The notes under the pieces were generated by a model. The model did no database searches and was not told the DNA's origin. It was given only the letters and a program-made list of their open reading frames with translations. Below are positions 1 to 14,380 of a stretch of 64,000 bases of DNA, in pieces. This DNA is from Flaccisagitta enflata. Lineage: Eukaryota > Chaetognatha > Sagittoidea > Aphragmophora. The position numbers and the translations under genes are program-made. Within the stretch, counting starts at the first letter, position 1. Every line of letters begins with the position of its first letter. The stretch spans positions 26,908,001 through 26,972,000 of the forward strand of contig OZ231127.1 in the NCBI GenBank assembly GCA_965153355.1, in the 5' to 3' direction.

Positions 1-2783
<2,783 letters not shown>

Positions 2784-3068
2784 CTTCGAGGGTTGTTTCT
2801 TAATTTACGCAAATGATTGTTTGATCAAGCTGAAATAACGCAAAAGAAGATGATTTAACGAGGATAAAAATATCACGTTGACGATAGCAAAACGATCATT
2901 GTTTCAATACTTGAACAATTTCGGAAATTACGAAATCGACGTCCAAAAACCAAAGACTAGACTTGAAGAGTCAAACACGGTTCACACTTTCTCTTCTCAA
3001 CTCCTAAATATTCCGAACTAAATCCTAGAAAGGCTTCCATTCACTACAATGGAACGCACAGCTCGTAT

Positions 3069-6000
3069 TCAGCTTTCAAGCTTTTTCGATCGGTGGACGA
3101 TTGTGCCACTGGCATCGTCCAAAATGTTCATCCTGAACTCTTCCTCCTTCGACGCGACGCCTACAGTCATCGCCGACGGAGCGTGCTGCAAATGCGGCGC
3201 CAGCAGGTGGAAATCCAACCGATCGGGATGTTGCTGCATCGTGAATGGAGATGCCGAGGCGTAGTTGCGCGCTATGCTGTCGGCTGTGGCGTTGGGTCCT
3301 AGCCGGAGACGGTCGAAAGAACGTGTCAACTCGGCGGCCATGGACGCATCTTCGGGGTCGGTATTGAAGTCCGTTGTTGAAGGCCAAATTCTTTTGACTC
3401 CCTCGTCGATAATGGATTGAAATTCAGCCAGGGAATTAGATAAATTCAGCCCCTCTTCCTCATAAAAGAATTGCGCCTGAACCTTGAGCAGACGATGAAT
3501 GTCTGGTTTGAGTTTCTCCACGTTGACCAAAATCGTATGAAGAGCCTCGACGAGAGCTAGATGCTCGTAGGGACCACCCTCCTGGAAAAAGATAAAAGTT
3601 ACAATTTGCATGCTTAGTCTCTCGAGTAATGAATAATTCATCATTAAATATTTTCCTTTAATCAGCAGGGGTGTATATAATTGAGCGGCTTTTGATTTTA
3701 TTCCCCCCCCCTGCCTTTGATTTTCTTCCCCGCGACGCATCGTGTTGCTTTACAAAATCTATGATTTTCTTCCCCAAAAAGCAATAAGACAGTATATTAT
3801 AGGTTAAAATGTGTTGAAGTTATCAGAGACTATCATTTGGAACTACCAAAAGTGTGGAATCTTCAAAAATTTTCTTTTTTCTTCTTTTTTAGCTTATGAT
3901 TTTTTTCCCCATCTCTAAACCCTTTGATTTTATTCCCCCCCCCCCCCGCCGGGGGGAGGGGGAAAATGCTCAACTTTATACACGCCTGTTAATCAGTCTG
4001 CCACACTTCCGGGATCACCCCAGTTTATATTGTGTACTGATTTCGTAGTCCACTAACCTTCAAACTTCGCATTTTCTTTTCCTTTTTCTTGACAGCTCTA
4101 TTGGCATTTCTTTCCGATATCTTAGTAAATGAGGAAGATGCGTTGGACCGAGCCGACTTGGAGGACGTGGCGTCTGATACTCCCGACATCGAGGAAGCGT
4201 CAGAGTAAAGATCGTCCTCTCGCCCTCCTCCTCTCCCACCTTCACCGTATAACCCCTCGCTTTCTTCCGCCTCCCTCCGCTTGGCCGCCTCTAACTTTTC
4301 CTTTCTGACAATGACGAGTCTTCCCGAATGACGAACGAAATCCTTTTCCAACGCATCCAGAGCCGTTGCCAGTTCCTCTCCCGCTTGAACGATGGCGTCT
4401 TTAAAATCAGACTCGATAAAGTCGATCCTGAGGGAGAGAGTGTAATAGCTAGTATTTATCATTAGGATCACGTGGTGTAGTGGTGATGATTATAAGTAGT
4501 AATGACTAAGTGAAAGTGGTCGATATTATTGGTAAAATAACAATTTGGGAAGTTTTCCATATACCAGTAATGGCGGCTGTCGCCGTGAGGAAAAAAGTCG
4601 TAAGCATTGGTCACTTTTCACCATGCTTTTGACTTCAGTCACCAAAATTTTTCATTTTTTCTGTTAGATCAAATCAAAAGCAATTGTATGTATTGATTGC
4701 ACTGAAAATGAGAGAAAAATAGAACTGAGCCAAATGAGCTAGATGAGCTAAAGTATTCAAAATGATTCAACCAGACAACCAGCTTTTCTCACTGATATGC
4801 TTTCTTGTATTTGCATGCTTAAATCAAAACATTCATTTGTTTATCCTATTTTTAATCAGAGAAAAAGAGCAAGCTAAATGAGCTGAATGAGCTAGAATAC
4901 TTAAAAATACCTCACAGGTGAGCAGCTCTGCTCACTGACATGTTTTTTTAATTTGCTTGCTTAAACAAGTATGAAAATATTTATTCATTTATCGTATTTA
5001 AAATCAGAAAAAATAGATTGAGCTAAGTGAGCTAAATGAGCTGAAATGATCAAAAACGCCCTCACAGATGAGCAGCCATGCTCATAAACATTTTCTATGT
5101 GTTTGCATGCTCAAGTAAACATGAATTCACTCCTTTATTGATCCTACACAATATAAAAAAAATCGAAAAAAATTTCATTTGAATTTTTCGTAAATAAATC
5201 TTTAAAAAATCATAGCGCAAAAAATATTTGTCGTAGAGCATTCTGCTTGGCACCAAATGAAAGAGAATTATCAAATTTACTTACCCTATCAATTTCGTTT
5301 GAGAGACCAATCAGCCGGAAGAGACCCTCAACTTTCCCATAAGAAAATGAAAACCCTGTTTCTCTTGAATATGTCAAAAAGTCGAAGACTGACTTCGACT
5401 TTTTTCCCGATAATTCTATTGTTCAGGCCTATGACTATTGAAATTTGAACCCAAATGAGCTTTTGATCAACTGGCGTCTCACCTTCCATGTTTATGCATA
5501 AGTCGCAACGCCTCGTCCCATTCATGCCCCTCGATGAGGATAGTGATGGCTTCTTCAACGTCGTCGGCGTATTGTTCCAGCAACGCCGCGGCTTCCGTCG
5601 TTTTATCCACGTTCTTCAACGACTCGGCCATTTCGCGAGCCAACGAAGAAATCTCTCCGGGGCTCAGCTTTAAATATGCCGCCATGCATATCGCTTGACG
5701 CCAATCTAGAGCCAGTTGAAACGCTCTTAACGCCTGTTGATAATCGCCGACGCGTGAGAGTACGACGCCAGCTTCGCGATAGCGCCGCTTTTTAATCAAG
5801 AACGCCCCGAATTTCGATGAGAGGAATTTGTAATTGGACGATCGACGATCAAAAAGTTTTAGAGCTTCCGAATACAAGACGTGTTCCTCCGTCAGAGGAA
5901 TGAGATGAGTCTGAAAATACTCCTCGCCGCAGTTATGAATATGCACCAACGCCTTTGGCCATCTTTTTAAATGGACGTCGATTGTATATTTCCGCATGTT

Positions 6001-9000
6001 CTCTTGCATCGAGTTGAGGCTGTTGAGAAACGGCAGATATTCTTTGGGGTCCTTCTGACTCTTTTCCGCCACCATGACGACGGATCTCAGATCGTAAGTG
6101 CCCAACGCCTCATCAAACAGCCGATCGACATCCACCAGACTGACGAGATACTTGAGAGCGGAATCCGCTTCCTTTTCATCGACCGCTTGAGCCGCTCGTA
6201 ATTCAGCGAGAGCGTCGGCGATAGCGGGAGGTGATTTTTTCGCCATAGCGGTGAGGATGGATGTGAGAAAGGAAGCCGATCTTCCGGATGATGCGGCCTT
6301 TTTCAACGCCGCGATCATTACGTCGCAAACGGCGTTGACTTTAGAATGCTCCGAGTCTTTTGACGGCTTGAGGGGTATTAATCTACCCTCTTCACCCCCT
6401 CCAACGCCGCCAGCGCCGAAATAGTCTTCGTACATGGTGGAGCATACGTCTTTCTCTTCCAGATCAGTCAGAAACAAGTTGATGAGCTGGGGATCATCCA
6501 CTTGCTTTACGAATTCGTCGACGTTGTCAAAAAATCCGTTGGGGTCGAAATCGTGGATGAGATTCATGTTGAGCCTGTGACGCCTCATTGCGACGACGGC
6601 GTCGTAAAAGGACTTGCAAGATAAGTGGCGCTCGACGCTGGACAGTAACAAAGCTCGCGGATGAACAGTCTCCAAATTTCCACGCGGCATTTGCAACACG
6701 ACACCAGTTTCCGAGGCGCAGCAGACTACGAGTCGCGCTCCTCTCTCCACGGCGCGCGTGACGGCGACGCCCGCTTTGATGAAACGGCGTTCGAGATCGG
6801 AATTGCCCGCGCCTCCGGCGACGCCGCGATCGGTGAGGATCTGCCGCAGCTTATTCAGAGTGGAAGCGCCGGTTTTTGAGTCGCGCAATCGAAGCGCCAC
6901 CAACTCGTGACGCGTGGTGGTGTAAAGAAGGAAATCGCGATGCAGCGCCATGGAAGTGGCGCTATCAGACAAACGCATATCACCATCTACGACCAAAGCG
7001 CCACGGGCTGAGAAAGATAAAACGGATGGAGAATGGGCAGAGTCGCAGTTGACTAAAATTAATTCATCGGCGCATTGTCGTCGCTGGCAATCATCCATAC
7101 TTTTGTTGTCTCCCCACATCGAAGATCGGAAATTGAATCGTTGAAATTGGCCATCATCAAACTGGACCAAAACAGTCTCTGAATCACGAGGTTGTATAGA
7201 ATGAATACGTTTTGTGGGCGATGACGGTGACGCGGGTGATGATAGGAGTTTAGACGAGCCGATAGATTCGTTGTCTTTCCTCGCTCCCGAGGTTTGCAGC
7301 AGCCAAATTCGATTTCCACCAGTCACGAAAACAAAAGTATCGGCGGCGACCCAGACAAACTGCGAAGGAAACGCGCCGTTGGGCGTTTCCACGCGAAACC
7401 TAGTCTTCAATTCCAAAGGCGTCGCCCGCGTCTTGAACCCTCGCCGTTTCTCACGGCGGTTTTCGTCCTTGTTACTGTCATCATTCACAGCGGATGGCAA
7501 AGGCATCGGCGGCGGCGCGGGGCCATATACCATTAATTCTAATAAACCGGCTGAATCGGCGTCCAGGGATGTTCCCAATACGGCCAGCCCATTGACGACC
7601 ATGTCGCCGACGGAACCTTGTTTTCCATCGCATTGGCGATCTTCGCCGTTACTCACCCACCATGGACAACAGGAAAGAGCGTTGACGAAAAAGGGCACTT
7701 TGAGCTCGTAGGCGGCCATTGGAGGCGGGACGTTGAGAAGGCGGAATGGCGTTACTTTAACCACGTCACCGTCGATGACCGAAACTTGAGCCAAATCCGA
7801 TGGTGAGACAGAGTTGGATCTGGTATAAATAAAGGAACGGAAAGGAAACATTTTGCACGCAATCAAAGGATACGTGTGGATGTAACTGAAAGAGTAAAAT
7901 AGGTGACTCAAATAATGTTCGTACCTATGCACGCCCCACGACCATTCGAGAGCGCGATATTTTCCATCACCACCGACGACATGCAGTCGATTGGGCGCCA
8001 GTCCGTCCCAAAGCATCGTCGTCGACGTGGAAGAGGAGAGATTTCCCACCAACGGTCGTCTATACAACACTAACGTCTGCTTGAGATACCAGTGGTAATT
8101 TCCTATAGTCCATAACTGTAGAAAGTTGGCGATCGAGTCGGACGACGAGGAGACTTCCTCCAGAGCGACGGCGAGAATATCAGAGTTGGGATTCCAGCAC
8201 AAAGCTTGCACCTTGAAAGGGAAAGTGGGACCTTGAAAGTTCAAAGTTGTGGATGCGTCCGTTTTCTCCTTCTACAGTGTAATACACACGCCTAGCTAAA
8301 AGCATGTAAAAGATATTTTCACAACCTGAGACCATCCTCTCTACCGTCTTAGTCTAAAAGAAGATCAATAAGTTGAAATCAAATAATTGATAGAATGGAT
8401 TACCTTCACACGGTCAGTGCCAAAAGGCAGGGTGAATTCGCCATGTCGCAGGCCATTAGGTTCAAAGAATGCAATTTCATGCTTGTTGGGTCTCCGAACG
8501 CTGGATGCTAGTAGGCTTCCTAAAAGTACGGAAAGAACCAATGACTGAGAAAGGGATACAGGGGGGGGGGAATTAACGCGCAATCAACACTGAATGAGAT
8601 CACTTGCCTGATGGACGCCAGTGCAACGCTTGTTCAAGACCAGCGACATCCTCGGAAGTGGAATACAAAGTCCCATCTCTGAAACAACCATGGGAATGAA
8701 AATAATCAGGAGAACATTAGCAAGACATTGAGAAAACATACGGAAGGCGATATGGAAAGGCAAAAACATGGGTGAGAGGGGAAGAGAAAAAATATTTAGG
8801 GGAGAAGCAATATGAATGTGAAGAAAAAGCTTGAGAGGAGGAAGGTCAATTGAATATCAAGAGAGAATCTAGGTGAAATGATAGTGAGTTGGTGTGCTCT
8901 GGGAGGGTACCTGGCGTAAACTCGAATGACCCTCCCGGCACTTGGCTCAGGAGCATCACCGCCCGCTGGATGTCTATTGCCTCGTAGGAAGGAGATGGCA

Positions 9001-9941
9001 AAATGCTGTCCATCAGCACGCCAACAGGCGCTCGTTTGGCCATCGTCATGAGGCGACACGGCACCAACGCCACCACGAACCGATTTAGGAGCTAACGCAG
9101 CAGCTTTGCCCTCACTTCCGTGAAACTGGATGGGAGAAGGCGTAACATTCAATCGGTTGATTTAATGCAAAAGCGTTGTCAGTATCATATACAGTGTAGA
9201 GTGCGTATCGTTAAAACACCGGCCTTTGCAGCCAGCTAACCTGCGTCTCTTTCTTGCCCCAACCAACGTTGACAAACGCCTCAGACTCCTTTCGACTTTC
9301 ATCCGCGAAAGAATCTTCCGTGATGGGATCAAAGTCGGCGGCGGTCATGAGAACGAAAGTCGAGTCGCCCGTCAGAAGCAGGAGTAACTCTTCATCGGGT
9401 GACGCCGCCAAAAACTGACAACCGGATGCGATGCAACCAACTTCCTCGAAGTCGTCGACTGGGATCAACAGTGAGGGGTCGTCGCAAAAGGGAGGCGGTT
9501 TCAATAACAGCAATTCGCCACCTACAAAGGACAGATTCAATGATTAGGACCTGGGAATCAGTGATGGTATCGAGTACTATTCAACGGGTAAAGATAAACA
9601 CCTTTCGTCGCAACGACCAACGCTTCGTTCTCTAGCGACCAGTGAATCCCAACGATGTCATCCCGATCTTTCAACGCCAACTCGACCCGCCATCTCACGG
9701 AGGATCCGTGATTGTCCACGACGGAGGACGGCGACGTTGCGTCACCCACGTCTTCGTTGACGACGTCATCCCCAACGGCGATGATAACGCGACCGCGAGC
9801 GACAAACGTCAATCCCGCGTCAAAGTCAAGCGAGAGGAAAGTTTGAATTTCTCGAGGGGCATTTTCTTGTTGTTCAAACCACGACGTCCCCGATGTAAGC
9901 AAACTAGTCTCGCGATGGGAGACTAACTTGAGATTGCGCAT
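3069..9941 (-). CDS. ELP1: Elongator complex protein 1 (ELP1/IKAP), complete, nine exons
   Basis: ELP1 is the scaffold subunit of Elongator, the cytosolic complex that modifies wobble uridine 34 of tRNAs. My exons are 9602-9941 (start MRNLKL), 9241-9521, 8911-9125, 8608-8678, 8404-8519, 7925-8211, 5483-7819, 4058-4427 and 3069-3581. Phases agree at every join and give about 1509 aa, longer than the roughly 1330 aa of the human protein. Diagnostic stretches in order: VGWGKKETQ, FHGSEG, FFEPNGLRHGEFTLPF, GNYHWYLKQ, VVPPPM-like NVPPPM, VVLQMPRGNLE, LMVAEKSQKDPKEYLPFLN-like, EEALRL-like DEALRL, and a basic cluster KKKEKKMRSLK before the C-terminal helical domain. The N-terminal half is WD-repeat propeller, the rest TPR-like. 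Intron 4 uses a GC donor; intron 6 is 105 bp and translates through. The start of exon 6 is the least certain junction. Confidence 0.93.
3666..3988. mobile_element. hAT-type MITE, copy 1, in ELP1 intron 8
   Basis: A 323-bp element with inverted ends (CAGGGGTGTATATAATTGAG at left, CTTTATACACGCCTG at right). It is flanked by a perfect 8-bp target duplication TTAATCAG at 3658-3665 and 3989-3996. The interior is made of TTTGATTTTCTTCCCC-like stretches and C runs and has no coding capacity. An 8-bp duplication with CAGGG-type ends is the hallmark of the hAT superfamily. Confidence 0.85.
4428..5482 (-). repeat. ELP1 intron 7 with three ~145-bp tandem repeats
   Basis: This 1055-bp intron contains about three diverged tandem copies (roughly 4640-5150). 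Each holds a run of GAGCTAAATGAGCT-like words, then AGATGAGCAGC-TGCTCA, then TTTGCATGCTTAA. Related sequence occurs in reverse orientation near 40975-41030. No gene is seen in the intron. Confidence 0.7.
8520..8607 (-). other. GC-AG intron in ELP1
   Basis: On the minus strand the exon ends CCATCAG and the intron begins GCAAGT, the strong GC-donor consensus. The acceptor is TTTTAG before exon 8404-8519. Only this junction keeps the reading frame (phase 1) across two stretches that both match ELP1, so the GC donor is well supported. Confidence 0.85.
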
Positions 9942-10155
9942 GCTTTCAATAACACAAGAGATGAGAACAGATGATATTAGAATTAACAAAGGTAGACAAC
10001 TAGACATATACGCGGAAATAATTGGAGATCAGTTTGTAGAATAGAGGAGCATAGATAGTAGCATAGGTACATGGTCGGCTTAAGGAAACGATTGCGACAT
10101 GAACTGGCTGGACGCTCTAACAATGACTTGGACAGAAGATAACCGAACTGTAAAA

Positions 10156-11238
10156 TTAAGATAATGACTGTGTGGTTTCAGAGTGAGAAACATGGACATC
10201 TTCGGGCGGATCTCGAGCTGATGATTGCCTCTGATGATCAGACAAACGTTGTTCCTCTAATACTTCTTTCACAGTTTTCTTTTTGGCATATTTCTTTTTC
10301 ACTTTTTCTCTGAGTTTCGCGATTTGTTTCTTGCGATTCGAGTCCATGGCTTTGACGACGGCGGCACCCTCTTGAGCCGTCAATTGGCTAAGGATTGCTT
10401 TCAGTGATTGTTGCGAATGTGGAAAACGTGTGGATGATGATACGGCAACGCCGCCGATGCTGGCCGGATGTCCATCAACGGGACGATCCGTCTGACAGTG
10501 CAGCAGCTTCTGTAGAAGGAACTTTCGCTCTTCCGTCACCTGGCGATACGAGGTAAGTCAGACAGGCGTGTATAATGTTGAGTATTCCCCCCCCACCCGG
10601 TAGGAGGAGGGAGAAAATCAAATGGTTTGGAGATGGGGAAGAAAATCAAAAGCTTGAAAAAAAGAAAAAAGAAAATTTTTGAAGATTTAACACCTTTGGC
10701 AGTACCAAAAGGTAAAATGTAATTACTACAACACAATTTAGCACTATTAAAACCTAAAATATACGGTTTTATAGCTTTGAGGGTAAAAAAAATCAAAGAT
10801 TTTGTATCGCGGGGAAGAAAATCAAATGCAAGGGGGGGGGGGGGGGGAATCAAAAGCCACTCAATTTTATACACCCCTGAAGTCAGATAATGCACAATAC
10901 AACAATTGTGAAACTCGAGCCAGGCTTCAAAAGAATGAGACAAATAGAAAGTCGACGGACGCACAGACAGATTGACACACTGAGGAGTCTTGAGCAAATT
11001 AAGACAGAAAATGAGGCAGTCGTCCCCGCGCTTTTCTCAGCTCACTAGTAATCAGACAAGCAAACGCGACGGCATAGTACCACTGATACATTTCACATAT
11101 CGAGAAACAAACCTTGTTTAATTTTTCCGTGACACCCACGCACTCGTCACAAAGGGCAGCATTCTCAAACACCGCTTGACGAATCAGACGTTTTAAATGC
11201 TTTAATTTTCTTTTATACTTCAATTGTGAGTCATCCAT
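10156..11238 (-). CDS. INO80E-like coiled-coil protein, two exons
   Basis: Two minus-strand exons, 11113-11238 (start ATG at 11238) and 10156-10539, join in phase 0 across a 573-bp GT-AG intron to give 169 aa. The N-terminal 60 residues have the pattern YKRKLKHLKRLIRQAVFEN followed by EKLNKVTEERKFLLQKLL. This resembles the N-terminal coiled coil of INO80E (CCDC95), a metazoan-specific subunit of the INO80 nucleosome remodeller. The remainder is low complexity, with a lysine-rich run (KLREKVKKKYAKKK) that could be a nuclear localisation signal. The stop codon is 215 bp from the ELP1 start on the same strand. The domain match rests on a short coiled coil, so another small nuclear coiled-coil family remains possible. 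Confidence 0.65.
10563..10879. mobile_element. hAT-type MITE, copy 2, in the INO80E-like intron
   Basis: A 317-bp relative of the element at 3666-3988 with ends CAGGCGTGTATAATGTTGAG and TTTTATACACCCCTG. A perfect 8-bp target duplication AAGTCAGA lies at 10555-10562 and 10880-10887. It ends 23 nt from the splice acceptor and places long C and G runs within the intron. Confidence 0.85.
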
Positions 11239-11239
11239 G

Positions 11240-11929
11240 ATGGGACGTAATTTCGTGTGTGAGATCGTAACGCTGATTATGGAAAGATGTCTTTCGGTAA
11301 GTCAATATGAATCCAAACAACCGATGTTCAATGCAGAACAAAGGGACACGTCATGATCGCGAAAATGGAGGCTTTAATTCTGACCGCATGACAGGATTGG
11401 GATGAGCGAGGGTCAAAGGCATAACCCGCGGTTCTCGAGATCGCGTCGAAGTTTCGATTGACCAACAATGGCCGACCGTAGAGGATGATGGACCATCTGG
11501 CACATTCGTTGGCCCCCTCACAAAGCAATGCTCTACGAGTCAGCTCAGCTCCGTTCCCCTAAGATTGCGCAGGCAGATCTCGTGGAGCGCTGACTCGGGG
11601 TTATATAGAGCGGGATTTTCGAAAGAAATCTTCGCGCTTAAATGAGATGAAATTGGAACGGGCGACTGATCTAGCATAGCATAGCACAGCATATAGCATA
11701 ACATAGCATGGCATAATATATTCTTACCTTAGCATGTTCTTTTCAGTATGTACCTTAATACTATTTAGAGCATTAGTATGGAGACAAGCATTTACAGCAA
11801 CAATAGCTCTGCTTAGAATAAGAAATCTTAAGTCAAGGAAAATCAGTGAGATTCTGAAACTTCTTCAAATTTCTGACCAAATGCCACTAACCATATTTAT
11901 CTAGCTCAAACCATTTACAGAGGAAGGAG
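11240..11929. other. Upstream region of the INO80E-like gene
   Basis: The region holds a GC-richer stretch (11320-11620) with a CTATATAA word on the minus strand near 11603-11610, which could be a TATA box for leftward transcription. A short (ATAGC/ATAAC)n run follows near 11680-11715. No gene is supported. Confidence 0.35.
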
Positions 11930-12304
11930 AAATATAAGGTGTGAACCCCCCTAGAACTGTAGCACCCCCTTACAAATCAAAGTATAGCAATAAATATTAA
12001 ATTCAGTGTTACTAATTACACTTGTGATTATACAAGTGGCGTTGCCAGAACGATTTTGCAATTTTTATTCTAGTCTCAAATTATAATACAAAATCCTCGA
12101 TTTTTGAATTTTTAATAATAATAATTTTAATGCTTTATCAAGTTATATCTTGACTTAAAAGACAAAATTGAAAAAATCTCTCTAGTGATAACACTTATAT
12201 TGACCTAAACATTCTTTCTTTACTTTTTGAATATTCATAATCTTATCGATTAAAGCTCTAGGTGGGGGGGGGGCTACAGTTTTCAGGGGGTTTACATCTT
12301 ATAT
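11930..12304. mobile_element. Short foldback element (MITE-like)
   Basis: The ends are imperfect inverted repeats of about 45 bp: AATATAAGGTGTGAACCCCC with ACTGTAGCACCCCC at left, and the reverse complement ending CTTATATT at right. The interior is AT-rich and non-coding. The superfamily is not determined. Confidence 0.6.
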
Positions 12305-12899
12305 TAACCTTTGCTCTGTAGCAATAGCAAGCAAAATAAGATTGGTACACCAACTGAAAAATAGTAAAAATATTGCATCTAGATTTTTGCTTTTAATAAT
12401 AACGCTTTTTTTCAAATTGATGGAAAGTGTAAGTCCAAAGAGTTTCTTTGGTAATTCGCGGAGCAAAAATCACATTTGTATGTTTTCTCTTTAATGTGTT
12501 GTCTTTCATGAAAAGTTTGGGGACATGATTTGCATTTGTACTGGTTCTGTTGAGTAAAATGGTTTTCTTGAATATGCCTGTGAGCGGCCAGATGGGATTC
12601 TGGGGTAAATGAAGAGTTGAAGACGGACACAATTTACATTGAAAAGCCCCTTGTCAAGTACGCATGTCAGAGTGCTGCATTTGGTCAAAGCTGGCTTTTT
12701 CCTGGCGTGACATTTTTTCCTTTGCTAAAATTCTGTTGTTGTGTCCGGAGGAATCATGTCCGGTTGTTTATTGAATTACGTTCAGCTTCACTTACAATAT
12801 AAGGAGAGGCTATGTGCCCACACATTTGGCGCAATCATCGGGCAGCTAAAATGCTGTAAAATGCTAAAATGCTGTAAAATGAGCCGTCGTGCGATATTC

Positions 12900-13045
12900 A
12901 AATCGATCGGGAACCATCGTTAGGGTGACCATGAAATTTCCATAGACACTAATGGCTGAGACAAAACTTGCATAATAGAATTATCAATTCCAATGCTCAT
13001 TCAATACAAACTTCAACCTCACCCTAACGATGGTTCTCGATATAA
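12900..13045. mobile_element. Tiny foldback element
   Basis: The inverted ends are GGGAACCATCGTTAGGGTGA at left and TCACCCTAACGATGGTTCTC at right, separated by about 90 bp of AT-rich sequence. It is consistent with a non-autonomous MITE. No target duplication was identified. Confidence 0.55.
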
Positions 13046-13159
13046 TTGAAAGTTGCGCAAGAGTTCTTTTGACAGGATTTCTACAAAAAAAATAAATGAC
13101 CGCCAGGGGAAAACCAATTTTGGCACCCTGGCACACGTACTGTGGATAAAAATTTCAGG

Positions 13160-14380
13160 ATCATGTCAAAATCCTGGGATTTTACCGTCCATCCCATACT
13201 AACACCTCTCACAAAATTAGTCGAACTGGGATCAGAACTTGTCCATAATTGCGTTTTAATGTCCAAAACAGGAATCCAGCTTTGTGATCATTTCAAAACA
13301 TGTTATTCTTGTGAGGATTCTACAAAAAAACTTCAAGTCTTGACAACCAATAGCTGTCAATAGCTTTATTAAATGTCCTGCAAATTTGAGTTTTAATTAA
13401 GATTCATATTTGTGCTTGAACCATTGTTAATGACAAGGGGGTTAAATTTTTTTTTTTTGCAGCTGTCACTGACTGTATCTTGGTATTGTTGACTCATTTC
13501 TATCTGCCAGTGACACAAGAACCTGTCAATTGATGTTTTTTTGCCTTTTTTGTGTTAGATTTTAGGGAGATTTATGTTGTCTCATCATCAAAAATTTCCT
13601 TATCAAAATCAGTTAAAATCTCCCACTTGATTTTTGGCATAACACATTATGAGAGCCACGTACTTTCCCGGGTACTCAATTTTGCGCCGGTTTGCGAAAA
13701 TACTATATTTTAGCTCCCTCTGTGTCAAATTTCAGCCCAGTGAATGCATTATTTCTATCAATTTTGATCATTTTTGCCAGTTCGTTTAATTATGTGAGAG
13801 GTGTTAGACCAAATTTGACCCCAGGAATCCGAATCTGCAGTCAAAAATGGTCTCAGGTCAATATTTTGATAGGCTACAGCTATATTTATCAGGTCAAAAT
13901 ACTATACATAGTAAGATTTTCAAAATTGGAAATTTGTCAATCTGATTGCAGATTCGAAATCCTTGAAAAAAATTATCAAAATCAAATCAAGTTTATCACT
14001 ATCAATACCAAATTTAAAATTTTGAGTGGAACATAGTCAAAATTAGCGCCAAACATCCAAAATAGAGTAAAATTGCTCTTTTGCTTAAATTCGACCTTAT
14101 TTTGATTGATAATGTTAATTTTGACTGTTTTAATCTAGATTTTGAAAAAAGAAAGACATTTTCTTCACACAGTTTTTTGCAAGGATTTTTAATCTGCAAT
14201 CAGATTGACAAATTTCCAATTTTGAAAATTTGACCTTTTCTAGTACTTTGACCGAAGAAATGTAGCCGTAGCCTATCAAAATATTGACCTGAGACCATTT
14301 CTGACTGCAGATTCGGATTCCTGGGGACAAAATTGTTTCAGTCTGGGATGAACGGTAAAATCCCAGAATTTTGTCACGAT
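13160..14380. mobile_element. Long foldback element inside the zinc-finger pseudogene
   Basis: Arms of roughly 200 bp match in reverse complement: 13805-13985 (with CCGAATCTGCAGTC and GGTCAATATTTTGATAGGC) against 14165-14345. The outermost matching words are CCTGGGATTTTACCGT near 13170 and ACGGTAAAATCCCAG near 14352. There is no open coding frame inside. Confidence 0.6.

Noticed and set aside
11328-11528. A 66-codon minus-strand frame in a GC-rich patch, and a possible structured RNA gene there
   Set aside because: No recognisable domain, no splice partner, and no match to the snRNA, RNase P or SRP motifs I looked for by eye.
13692-14036. 114-codon plus-strand ORF
   Set aside because: Lies within the arms of a foldback element, and its words recur in the reverse arm; no protein signature.
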